A stretch of 47,421 nucleotides of DNA from an uncultured Eubacteriales bacterium (GTDB lineage Bacteria; Bacillota; Clostridia; Christensenellales; CAG-138): NCBI GenBank assembly GCA_902802575.1, contig CADCMN010000005.1, forward strand, positions 1-47,421. The letters are read 5' to 3'. Below, in pieces: positions 1 to 7,732 of this stretch; the first letter of the stretch is position 1, and each line of letters opens with the position of its first letter. The notes beneath the pieces were generated by a model. That model did not search any database, was not told where the DNA came from, and saw nothing but the letters and a program-made list of their open reading frames with translations. Both the position numbers and the translations under genes were made by a program.

Positions 1-900
1 AACCTGAAGGACCTCTGCCTGCCCTTCAACCAGTTCTGCAAGCTCAACGGCGTGGAGCTGACCCAGGACATCTGGATCGGGCCCTTCACCTCCTTCGGCT
101 ACGGCTACTTCGACGAGATCCCCGCAGCCTACGTGCTGAAGTATCTGGACTTCCAGACCTGCATGAACTTCGTGAAGATCAACCTGTGGACCTGGCAGAA
201 CGGCACCCAGTACATCTGGGAGCAGCTCAACGACCATCTCAAGCACCCCGCCCGCCTGAACAGCAAGATCGACAAGGTGGAGCGCAAGGACGGCAAGGTC
301 TGCGTCACCGTCAACGGTGAAGTGGAGGAGTACGACAAGATCATCGTCACCGCCCCCCTCTACATCCCCAACAAGCGGGCCGACGGCCAGGTGGGCATGG
401 TGGACTACTTTGACGCCCGGGAGGACGAGAAGGAGCTCTTCTCCAAGATCGACTACGAGCGGTACGACGTGCTGGCTGTGGAGACCAAGCCCGAGGATCA
501 TCCCGAGATCTCCTACTACGTGTTCGACAACATGGTCCCGGAACGGCTGGGCCATATGATGGTCTACTATCGCCGCTGGCGGGACACCAAGGACCAGGTC
601 ATCACCACCTATGCCCTCAGAAAGCATCAGAAGATGGCGGAGGTCCCCTACGAGACCTGCCGGCAGATGGTCCTGGACGACCTGAAGACCATGCGCAACC
701 CCGCCTCCAACGTGGTGAACGAGTGGAGCGTCTATTACTTCCCCCATGTCTTCAGCGAGGACTACGCCGCCGGCTGGTATGACAAGGTGGAGGCCATGCA
801 GGGCAAGTACGACACCTACTATGCGGGCGAAATCATGAGCTTCGGCGACATGGACGAGACCGCCGAGTACTCCCGCGAGCTGGTAGAGAGATTCTTCTGA
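1..900 (+). CDS. FAD-dependent amine-oxidase-like oxidoreductase (C-terminal part)
   Basis: The frame is open from base 1, so the N-terminus with its Rossmann FAD motif lies outside the window; about 299 codons are present. The middle has the FAD-domain strand DKIIVTAPL. The C-terminus (YYAGEIMSFGDMDETAEYS) resembles the final FAD-contacting segment of flavin amine oxidases and protoporphyrinogen-oxidase-like proteins. No signal peptide can be judged. It is the first visible gene of a plus-strand redox operon, 63 bases ahead of a second FAD oxidoreductase. The family is clear from these motifs; the substrate is unknown. Confidence 0.75.
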   Translation, partial: NLKDLCLPFNQFCKLNGVELTQDIWIGPFTSFGYGYFDEIPAAYVLKYLDFQTCMNFVKINLWTWQNGTQYIWEQLNDHLKHPARLNSKIDKVERKDGKVCVTVNGEVEEYDKIIVTAPLYIPNKRADGQVGMVDYFDAREDEKELFSKIDYERYDVLAVETKPEDHPEISYYVFDNMVPERLGHMMVYYRRWRDTKDQVITTYALRKHQKMAEVPYETCRQMVLDDLKTMRNPASNVVNEWSVYYFPHVFSEDYAAGWYDKVEAMQGKYDTYYAGEIMSFGDMDETAEYSRELVERFF

Positions 901-904
901 TATA

Positions 905-940
905 CCTCGTGCACGAGGGAGCGGTTTCATTCGCTCCCTC
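905..940 (+). promoter_or_regulatory. Overlapping palindromes between two flavoprotein genes
   Basis: CCTCGTGCACGAGG (905-918) is a perfect 14-base palindrome. It overlaps a second inverted repeat, GAGGGAGCG (915-923) with CGCTCCCTC (932-940) around an 8-base loop. The two structures share bases 915-918 and cannot form together. There is no T tract, so it is not a classic terminator. An RNA processing or attenuation hairpin, or a protein-binding site, is possible. Confidence 0.4.
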
Positions 941-963
941 ATCTTTCATATAAGGAGAAAAGC

Positions 964-3588
964 ATGAAATTCTACAAAGACCACTATGACGTCATCGTCA
1001 TCGGCGGGGCCCTGGCGGGGCTTTCCTCCGCGCTGATGCTGGCGGACAAGGGGCTGGACGTGCTGGTGCTGGAGCGGCACAATCTGCCCGGCGGCATCGC
1101 CACCAGCTTCGTTCGCGGCGGCATCGAGATCGAAGCGGCCCTTCATGAGATGATGAGCATCGGCCCCGAGGGGAACCGGCTGAAGGTGGGCAAGTTTCTG
1201 GAGGACATGGGCGTGAACGTGGACTGGCTCAAGGTCCCCGAAGCCTATCACGCCTCCCTGCCCGGCATCGAGGTCACATTGCACCCGGGCCTTGAGGTGT
1301 TTGCCCGAGAGGTGGACGCGGAGGTCCCCGGCACCTATGAGAAGGTGCTCAAGCTGTTGAATCTCTGCCACACCGTCTTCGACAGCGTCAACGAGCTCTC
1401 CATCCATCCCATGAGCAAGCCCATGATGCTGTTGAAGCACGAGGCCTTTGTGAAGACCGCGGGCTACTCCACCCGGGAGGTCATGGACACCTTCGATCTG
1501 CCCCAGAAGGCCCGGGACCTTTTGGCCCCCTACTGGATCTACGTGGGCAGCGGCTTTTCGGACCTGCCCTTCACCATCTTCTCCGTCCTCATGGCGGACT
1601 ACATCGGCTACGGCTCCTACATCCCCCGGAAGTTCTCCCACGAGATCAGCCTCAAGATGGCGGAGCGGGCGGAAGCGATGGGCGTGCAGATCGAATACAA
1701 GCAGCACGTGGAGAAGATCCTGGTGAAGGACGGCAAGGTCTACGGGGTCCGCACCGCCCGGGGCGATGAGATTTACGCGGACTACGTGATCTCTGCTCCC
1801 TACCCCAACAAGGTCTACACCTCCATGATCGAGCCCCTCTCTGAGGTCCCGGAAAAGGCGTTGAAGATGGTCAACGGCCGACGGCTGAGCCTCACGGCCT
1901 TCAGCGTCATCATGATCCTCGATAAGCCCGCCGAAGAGCTGGGCATCAAGGACTACAGCATCTTCATCGGCGACACCATGGACACCGACGAGCTCTACAA
2001 GGATCTGGCGGGCCTGGGGCCCTACCGCTACCTCACCTGCATCTGCCACAACTACGGCAACCCCGACGCCACGCCCACGGGCACCTGCTCCTTCTCCATC
2101 ACCACCCTGCCCCGGGTGGACGGCTGGAAGACCGTGACCGCCGACGAATACGACGCGGTCAAGCACAGGGTGGCGGAACAGATGATCGACGACATGTCGA
2201 AATACTACGGCGTCAACCTTCGGGACCACATCCTGGAGATCGTCATCGAGACGCCCATGACCGTGGCCCACTACACCGGCATGTGGAACGGCTGCATCTA
2301 CGGCTACGCCCACCGACGGCATGGGCCCCGCCGTGACCAACGGCCGCAAGGCGGCCAAGAACGTGCTGGACGATATCAAGGCGAAGAAGGAGGCGGCCGC
2401 GAAATGAAGGTCAAAGGATTTTTGAAGGATGTCGGCGGCGCGTCCCGGGTCACCAAGGCCCGTCTGGCCGCCTTCGAGAACGCCTCCCCCGTCCCCGTGG
2501 CGGAGGACCCCATCGGGAACGTGGCCCGGGAGTGGCATCCCGGCGCCATGGAGCTGGTGGTGCAGGACATTTACCCCGTGAGCCCCACGGCCAAGACCGT
2601 CCGCTTCGTCCGGGCCGACGGACAGAAGCTGCCCCCCTTCTACGCGGGCCAGTTCATCTCCCTGGCCTTCCGGCTGGACGGCCGCGTGCTGTGCCGCCCC
2701 TACTCCATCTCCTCCGCCCCCTTCGAGGCCCGGCAGGAGAACGGGTTCGTGGAGATCACCGTCCGCAAATCCAAGGGCGACGGCCTCATCTCCGACTACG
2801 TCAACGACGGCCTGCAGGTGGGCGACCGCATCCAAGGCAGCATGGGTCTCGGGCAATTCTACTATGAGCCCCTCCGGGACGCCAAGCGCGTCGTGGCCCT
2901 GGCCGGCGGCGTGGGCATCACGCCCTTCGCCTCCATGGCCAAGGAGATCGCTCACGGCACCCTGGACATGGATCTGACCATCCTCTACGGCTCCGTGTCG
3001 TCGAACGATATCATTTTGAAAGACCAGCTGGCAGCGCTGAACTCCCCCAGGGTCAAGGTGGTCCACGTCCTGTCCGGAGACGAGCCGGACTGGACCGGCG
3101 AGCGGGGCTTTCTCAGCGCCGAGCTCATCCGAAAGTACACCGAGGGCGACACCTCCTACTTCCTCTGCGGCCCCCAGGTCATGTACAAATTCCTCCGGGG
3201 CGAGATCCAGAAGCTGAACGTGCCCCCGCGCCGCATCCGCTTCGAGGTCTTCGGCCAGGCCAAGGACATCACGACCTTCCCCGGCTACCCCGTGGAGAAG
3301 AAGGACGACGTGTACACCCTGACCGTGCGCCGGGGCATCCATGAGGACAGGATCCCCGCCAAGGCCAACGAAAGCCTGGTGGTGGCCTGCGAGCGGGCGG
3401 GCATCGTGCTGCTCACGGACTGCCGCAGCGGCGAGTGCGGCTTCTGCCGGACCAAGGTCCTCTCCGGCGACTTCTACGTGTGCCCGGAGAACGACGGCCG
3501 CCGGGGCGCGGACAGGGATTTCAACTACGTCCACGCCTGCGCCGCCTATCCCCTCAGCGACATGACCATCAAGATCCCCATCGAATAA
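964..3588 (+). CDS. FAD oxidoreductase (phytoene-dehydrogenase-like), frameshifted and read into a downstream ferredoxin-reductase gene
   Basis: As read, this is one 874-codon frame, but it looks like two cistrons joined by a frameshift. Residues 1-450 are a COG1233-type FAD oxidoreductase: the dinucleotide motif VIGGALAGLSS lies at residues 12-22 and FAD-domain strands such as YADYVISAPYP follow. Near base 2310 the sequence turns into an Arg/Gly-rich stretch of 30 residues unlike any protein. In the +1 frame the same bases read DGMGPAVTNGRKAAKNVL, the typical last FAD-binding helix, and stop at TGA 2405-2407. That stop overlaps ATG 2404, which has the good internal start of the next gene. 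About 30-40 residues expected between YGYAH and DGMGP also appear to be missing. So the real gene is probably 964-2407, inactivated by an out-of-frame deletion, or this is an assembly error. SD AAGGAG precedes ATG 964. Confidence 0.7.
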   Translation: MKFYKDHYDVIVIGGALAGLSSALMLADKGLDVLVLERHNLPGGIATSFVRGGIEIEAALHEMMSIGPEGNRLKVGKFLEDMGVNVDWLKVPEAYHASLPGIEVTLHPGLEVFAREVDAEVPGTYEKVLKLLNLCHTVFDSVNELSIHPMSKPMMLLKHEAFVKTAGYSTREVMDTFDLPQKARDLLAPYWIYVGSGFSDLPFTIFSVLMADYIGYGSYIPRKFSHEISLKMAERAEAMGVQIEYKQHVEKILVKDGKVYGVRTARGDEIYADYVISAPYPNKVYTSMIEPLSEVPEKALKMVNGRRLSLTAFSVIMILDKPAEELGIKDYSIFIGDTMDTDELYKDLAGLGPYRYLTCICHNYGNPDATPTGTCSFSITTLPRVDGWKTVTADEYDAVKHRVAEQMIDDMSKYYGVNLRDHILEIVIETPMTVAHYTGMWNGCIYGYAHRRHGPRRDQRPQGGQERAGRYQGEEGGGREMKVKGFLKDVGGASRVTKARLAAFENASPVPVAEDPIGNVAREWHPGAMELVVQDIYPVSPTAKTVRFVRADGQKLPPFYAGQFISLAFRLDGRVLCRPYSISSAPFEARQENGFVEITVRKSKGDGLISDYVNDGLQVGDRIQGSMGLGQFYYEPLRDAKRVVALAGGVGITPFASMAKEIAHGTLDMDLTILYGSVSSNDIILKDQLAALNSPRVKVVHVLSGDEPDWTGERGFLSAELIRKYTEGDTSYFLCGPQVMYKFLRGEIQKLNVPPRRIRFEVFGQAKDITTFPGYPVEKKDDVYTLTVRRGIHEDRIPAKANESLVVACERAGIVLLTDCRSGECGFCRTKVLSGDFYVCPENDGRRGADRDFNYVHACAAYPLSDMTIKIPIE
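2404..3588 (+). CDS. Ferredoxin-NAD(P)H reductase-like flavoprotein with C-terminal [2Fe-2S] domain
   Basis: This is the second cistron within the longer frame (394 aa from ATG 2404, ATGA overlap with the stop of the upstream gene in its proper frame). Residues ~45-150 form an FAD-binding barrel with RPYSIS at 98-103. Residues ~160-285 form the NAD(P)H domain with GGVGITP at 168-174 and CGP at 255-257. Residues ~300-394 are a plant-type [2Fe-2S] ferredoxin domain with ligands C340, C345, C348 and C379. Such proteins move electrons between NAD(P)H and a one-electron partner. The adjoining FeS/GltD-like flavoprotein and the two FAD oxidoreductases are the likely partners. Direction of electron flow is not shown by the sequence. 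It could resemble the small subunit of NfnAB-like enzymes, but its cluster motif is the ferredoxin type. Confidence 0.8.
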   Translation: MKVKGFLKDVGGASRVTKARLAAFENASPVPVAEDPIGNVAREWHPGAMELVVQDIYPVSPTAKTVRFVRADGQKLPPFYAGQFISLAFRLDGRVLCRPYSISSAPFEARQENGFVEITVRKSKGDGLISDYVNDGLQVGDRIQGSMGLGQFYYEPLRDAKRVVALAGGVGITPFASMAKEIAHGTLDMDLTILYGSVSSNDIILKDQLAALNSPRVKVVHVLSGDEPDWTGERGFLSAELIRKYTEGDTSYFLCGPQVMYKFLRGEIQKLNVPPRRIRFEVFGQAKDITTFPGYPVEKKDDVYTLTVRRGIHEDRIPAKANESLVVACERAGIVLLTDCRSGECGFCRTKVLSGDFYVCPENDGRRGADRDFNYVHACAAYPLSDMTIKIPIE

Positions 3589-3598
3589 GGAGAACGTC

Positions 3599-6421
3599 AT
3601 GGTAAAAGAAGTGAACCCCCGCATCCATGTGAACGAGCGGGACTATCCCGTGGACGGCCACCATTGCAGCGACCCGGAGAAGGCCAAGCTGGTCAAAAAG
3701 CTGGCCCTTCTCATCACCGACAACATCCCCCGCAAGCTCCCCGGCGGCATGAAGGAAAACCACATGGATTTCTGGATTTTGGACCGGCTCCTCACCACGG
3801 AGGAGATCAGGTTCATGCTGAGCTTCGAGAAGCGCCGGGTGGGCCGGACCACCAAATGGCTGGCCGAAAAGAACGGCATCTCCGAAGAGGCCGCCCAGAA
3901 GGTCATCGACCATCTGGTCTGGATCGGCATCGTGGAGCAGAACCGGGACAATCCGGACCAGCACATCCAGTACTGCATCCCCAAGTGGGTGGTGGGCTCC
4001 GGCGAATACATGGTGGAGCATAAGACGTTGCCCGACGAGCATCCCGAGGTGGCCACCATGTTCAACCTGGCCCCCCAGGAGCCCCTCGAAATGGCGGCCA
4101 AGCTGGTGCCCCCCGGCGGGGCCGGCATCGGCATGCACGTGATCCCCGTGGAGAAGGCCATCGACGCTTCCAGCCAGAGCGTGTCCGTGGAGCACCTGTC
4201 CCACTGGCTCCAGAAGTACGACAAATTCTGCACCATGGTCTGCGCCTGCCGCAAGGCCCAGCGCATCCGGGGCGAGGGCGTGGGCGACATCGAGGGCTAC
4301 ATGTGCATCGGTGTGGGCGACATCGCGGAATTCTTGGTGGAATCCGGCAAGGACGCCCACTACATCACCCGGGAGGAGGCCATGGAGATCATCGAGCGGG
4401 CGGAGCGCAAGGGCTACGTCCACCAGATCACCAACCTGGACGGCCCCAACCGCATCGTGGGCATCTGCAACTGCTCCCCCGGCAGCTGCTACGGCCTTCG
4501 CACCAGCCAGCTCTTCAACACGCCCAACATGTCCCGGTCCGCCTATCGGGCCCACGTGGACAAGGAAAAGTGCGTGGCCTGCGGCAAGTGCGTGGAGGTC
4601 TGCCCCGCCGGCGCCGCCAAGCTGGGCCAGAAGCTCTGCAAGGCCGACGGCGCCCGGGTGAAATACCCGGTCCACGACCTGCCCGACGATCACGTCTGGG
4701 GCGAGGATCGCTGGGACAGAGACTACCGGGACCACAACAGGATCAACTGCTACGACACCGGCACCTCCCCCTGCAAGACCGCCTGCCCGGCCCATATCGC
4801 CGTCCAGGGCTATATCAAGATGGCCGCCGAGGGGCGCTACGCCGAAGCCGTGAAGCTGATCCGGCAGGACAACCCCTTCCCCGCCGTGTGCGGCGCGGTG
4901 TGCAACCGCCGCTGCGAGGACCGCTGCACCCGGGGGACCGTGGACAAGCCCGTGGCCATCGACGAGATCAAGAAGTTCCTGGCCCAGTGGGAGCTGGAGC
5001 ACCCGGAGACCTACGCCGAGATCTGCGAGAACATGGACGGTAAACAGTGGACCGAGTTCCCCATCGCCGTCGTGGGCGCGGGCCCGGCGGGCCTTTCCGC
5101 GGCTTACTATCTGAGGAAAGAGGGCTACCCCGTCACCGTCTTCGACAAGGCGAAGCGGCCCGGCGGCATGCTCCTCAACGGTATCCCCTCCTTCCGCCTG
5201 GAGAAGGACGTGCTGGAGAAGGAGATCGACATCCTCCGCGCCATGGGCGTCACCTTCCGCTGCGGCGTGGAGGTGGGTCGTGACGTGACCATCCAGCAGC
5301 TCAGGGATCAGGGCTTCAAGGCCTTCTTCCTGGCCATCGGCCTCCAGGGCGGCCGCAAGGCGGGCGTGCCCGGCGAGGAGGGCCCGGACGTGGAAAGCGG
5401 CGTGGACTTCCTCTATCGGGTCAACAACGATCCCACCCAAAAGCTTGTCGGCGACGTGGTGGTGGTGGGCGGCGGCAACGTGGCCGCCGACGTGGCCAGG
5501 ACGGCCCTTCGGGCCGCCGACGGCCGGGTCACCATGCTCTGTCTCGAGAGCCGGGAGGAGATGCCCGCGGCCAAGGACGAGGTGGCGGAGGTCCTGGAGG
5601 AGGGCATCGCCATCGAGAACGGCTGGGGCCCCAAGGAGGTCCTGCGGGACGCCGACGGGAAGGTCACGGCCGTGGTCTTCAAGCGCTGCACACGGGTCTT
5701 CGACGAGCAGCGCCGGTTCAGCCCCCTCTACGACGAGAACGACACCAAGACGATCCCCTGCGCCAACGTGCTCATGGCCATCGGCCAGAGCGCCCAGTGG
5801 GGCGACCTGTTGAAAGGCACCAAGGTGGCATTGCGGCCCAACGGCGGCGCCGTCGCCGACCCGGTGACGCTGCAGACCGCCGAGCCCGACATCTTCGTGG
5901 GCGGCGATATCTACCACGGCGCCAAGTTCGCCATCGACGCCATCGCCGACGGCCGGGAGGCCATGGTCTCCATCAACCGGTTCGTCCACCCCGGCCAGAG
6001 TCTGACCATCGGCCGGGATCGGCGGGAGTTCATCGAGTTCGACCGGGAGGACATCACCCGGCCCGACTCCTTCGACAACTCTCCCCGCCAGCGGCCCGGC
6101 ATGCAGCCCGGCGATGCCCGAGCCACCTTCCGCGACCTCAGATTGCCCCTCACCGAGGAGCAGGTGAAGATCGAGGCGAACCGGTGTCTTGGGTGCGGGG
6201 CCACCACGGTGGACTTCAACAAGTGCATCGGCTGCGGCCTGTGCACCACCCGGTGCGAGTTCGACGCCATCCACCTGACGCGGGACCTGCCCGCCTGCAG
6301 CGATATGCACACGGCGGAGGAGATGATGAGCCTGGTGGGTCCCTACGCCCTCAAGCGCATGGGCAAGATCATCAAGCGCAAGCTCACCGGCAAGGGCGAA
6401 TACCCGTCGGAGCAGGAATAA
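3599..6421 (+). CDS. Multi-cluster iron-sulfur flavoprotein (GltD-like NAD(P)/FAD oxidoreductase)
   Basis: 940 aa; SD AAGGAG 6 bases before ATG. Residues 1-310 are a winged-helix-like region ending in an unusual cysteine set (C211, C215, C217, C236, C290, C292, C297) likely to hold a cluster. Residues 325-347 carry a 4Fe-4S ferredoxin motif (CVACGKCVEVCP). Residues 392-460 match the GltD N-terminal double-cluster domain (CKTACP; CGAVCNRRCEDRC). FAD motif VVGAGPAGLS is at 491-500, NAD(P) motif VVVGGGNVAAD at 621-631, and a second FAD strand FVGGDIYHGAKFAIDAI at 766-782. Residues 863-887 carry a final cluster (CLGCG; CIGCGLCTTRCEFDAI). The family couples NAD(P)H and ferredoxin-like carriers to a partner enzyme. 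Together with the preceding reductase it could feed the upstream FAD enzymes; that is inference. Confidence 0.8.
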   Translation: MVKEVNPRIHVNERDYPVDGHHCSDPEKAKLVKKLALLITDNIPRKLPGGMKENHMDFWILDRLLTTEEIRFMLSFEKRRVGRTTKWLAEKNGISEEAAQKVIDHLVWIGIVEQNRDNPDQHIQYCIPKWVVGSGEYMVEHKTLPDEHPEVATMFNLAPQEPLEMAAKLVPPGGAGIGMHVIPVEKAIDASSQSVSVEHLSHWLQKYDKFCTMVCACRKAQRIRGEGVGDIEGYMCIGVGDIAEFLVESGKDAHYITREEAMEIIERAERKGYVHQITNLDGPNRIVGICNCSPGSCYGLRTSQLFNTPNMSRSAYRAHVDKEKCVACGKCVEVCPAGAAKLGQKLCKADGARVKYPVHDLPDDHVWGEDRWDRDYRDHNRINCYDTGTSPCKTACPAHIAVQGYIKMAAEGRYAEAVKLIRQDNPFPAVCGAVCNRRCEDRCTRGTVDKPVAIDEIKKFLAQWELEHPETYAEICENMDGKQWTEFPIAVVGAGPAGLSAAYYLRKEGYPVTVFDKAKRPGGMLLNGIPSFRLEKDVLEKEIDILRAMGVTFRCGVEVGRDVTIQQLRDQGFKAFFLAIGLQGGRKAGVPGEEGPDVESGVDFLYRVNNDPTQKLVGDVVVVGGGNVAADVARTALRAADGRVTMLCLESREEMPAAKDEVAEVLEEGIAIENGWGPKEVLRDADGKVTAVVFKRCTRVFDEQRRFSPLYDENDTKTIPCANVLMAIGQSAQWGDLLKGTKVALRPNGGAVADPVTLQTAEPDIFVGGDIYHGAKFAIDAIADGREAMVSINRFVHPGQSLTIGRDRREFIEFDREDITRPDSFDNSPRQRPGMQPGDARATFRDLRLPLTEEQVKIEANRCLGCGATTVDFNKCIGCGLCTTRCEFDAIHLTRDLPACSDMHTAEEMMSLVGPYALKRMGKIIKRKLTGKGEYPSEQE

Positions 6422-6436
6422 AACAGCGATACGCAA

Positions 6437-6462
6437 AACGACCGCCGAGACCGGCGGTCGTT
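6437..6462. terminator. Bidirectional terminator between convergent genes
   Basis: AACGACCGCC (6437-6446) pairs perfectly with GGCGGTCGTT (6453-6462) over a 6-base loop. It sits between the stop of the plus-strand redox operon (6421) and the stop of the minus-strand DUF4003 gene (6478). The T tracts are short on both sides. Confidence 0.65.
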
Positions 6463-6477
6463 TGCTATAGGCGCGTA

Positions 6478-7470
6478 TCAGTGAGCGCTGTTGGCTGCCG
6501 CGGCGTTGGCGGCGACGGAGGAGGCGATGACGGCGCACATAAGGGCCTGCTGGGCGGCGATCAGGGCCAGGGTGGTCTGCTGGGCGGCGGCGTTCACCAG
6601 CTCCGGCTGCCGGTCGGGCAGGGACAGGAGCATGGCGGCGTGCATCATGCGGGTCCGCCGGTCCATGCCGAAGACCCCCGTATAGCCCTTTTGCTGGGAT
6701 AGGAGCCCATCCAGCGCCATAAGCCCCTGCACCAGTTCATCCACAGACCCCTTGGCCAGGGACAGGGCCGCCAGGATGGGCAGCTGCCGATCCTTGCCGT
6801 ACTTGCCGCCGGCCCTTTGAATGCCGTCGAAGAGGGCGATCAGGCGATGGACCTTCTCCTCCGGCGCCTCCTGGGACAGAGCCAGCACATGGGAAACGGA
6901 CTGGAGGGCGTCCCCCTTGGGGAAGCGTTCATCCAGCAGCCGATAGCAGGCCTCCATGTCGTCGATGAGCTCGTCGTCGGTCCGCTGGCTTTCGGCAAGG
7001 AGCAGGGCAAAGACGCTGTCCTCCTGGCCGGTCAGGAAAGGATGCTCCTTCTTCATGCGCTGATAGAGGCCCTTGCCCCGGGCGGCCAGCGCGGGGATAT
7101 CCGTCTCCGGGACCTCCTCGGAGAGGATCAGGGCCGCCAGCGCCAAATATTCGGAGCTAAAGAAGGCCTCCTTCAAAAGGCCGTAGGTCCGCTCCGTCCC
7201 CTCCCACCGGGCCTCGGGCTCATCCCCCGCCGCCAGCATGCAGATGAGCGGCAGCTTGATGTTCCCCCGAAAGCTGGAGAAGGGACCGGTGGTGCTCTTC
7301 ACCATAGCCTTGCAGCGTTCCAGCCGCTCCCGGTCCACCGCCCGGTCTGCGGCCAAAAAGATATGGGCGCAGGCGGGATAGATATATTCGCTCTCCCAGC
7401 GAAAGGCGGCGCGAATGGCGTCTCTCGTTTCAATGAATCGAATCACCAGTTCCTGGGGGGTCTTGTTCAT
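6478..7470 (-). CDS. DUF4003-family protein
   Basis: 330 aa, mostly helical and soluble, with no signal peptide until the extreme C-terminus, which is Ala-rich and hydrophobic (residues ~295-330). The N-terminus (PQELVIRFIETRDAIRAAF) and the body of repeated helical segments fit the DUF4003 family, whose function is unknown to me. The start is set by AGGAGG eight bases before ATG 7470. It stands alone, convergent with the redox operon and divergent from rnfC. No catalytic motif was recognised. Confidence 0.7.
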   Translation of the reverse strand: MNKTPQELVIRFIETRDAIRAAFRWESEYIYPACAHIFLAADRAVDRERLERCKAMVKSTTGPFSSFRGNIKLPLICMLAAGDEPEARWEGTERTYGLLKEAFFSSEYLALAALILSEEVPETDIPALAARGKGLYQRMKKEHPFLTGQEDSVFALLLAESQRTDDELIDDMEACYRLLDERFPKGDALQSVSHVLALSQEAPEEKVHRLIALFDGIQRAGGKYGKDRQLPILAALSLAKGSVDELVQGLMALDGLLSQQKGYTGVFGMDRRTRMMHAAMLLSLPDRQPELVNAAAQQTTLALIAAQQALMCAVIASSVAANAAAANSAH

Positions 7471-7732
7471 GGGGCTACCTCCTGCAACAGATTATCTATT
7501 GATGTATTAGTATACCACGTTCTTCGACGATGGGAAAGAGGGTGGCCGGCCCTGTTTTTGCTTTCCTCGCCTTCCTGGGAGGAAAAATCTTTTTCCGCAA
7601 AAAAGCGCTCTTCTGGTTTACAAACCGCAGCCGATTTGATATCCTTATGTCAGAGTATACATTTGCTCTGTCTTTTTTTCGCGCCCCTTACGCAAGGGCG
7701 AAAGACTATCTGCAACAAAGGAGGGATCGAAT
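7471..7732. promoter_or_regulatory. Divergent intergenic region upstream of rnfC
   Basis: 262 bases without a credible gene. On the plus strand TTTACA (7617-7622) and TATCCT (7640-7645) are 17 bases apart and form a plausible sigma-A promoter for the rnf operon, giving a leader of roughly 80 bases. The leader contains a hairpin, CGCCC (7682-7686) with GGGCG (7696-7700), next to a T run, and ends in the SD AGGAGGG. On the minus strand TATACT/TAATAC-like boxes near 7505-7520 could serve the DUF4003 gene, with no clear -35. Confidence 0.45.

Noticed and set aside
2295-2325. Programmed ribosomal frameshift in the FAD oxidoreductase
   Set aside because: There is no slippery heptamer or evident downstream structure, and conserved residues are missing at the joint, which a frameshift would not explain.
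946-3624. Very long open frame on the minus strand opposite the flavoprotein genes
   Set aside because: GC-rich codon use leaves the antisense frame open. The translation is Gly/Val/His/Asp-rich low-complexity protein with no motif or SD, and the plus strand has clear domains.
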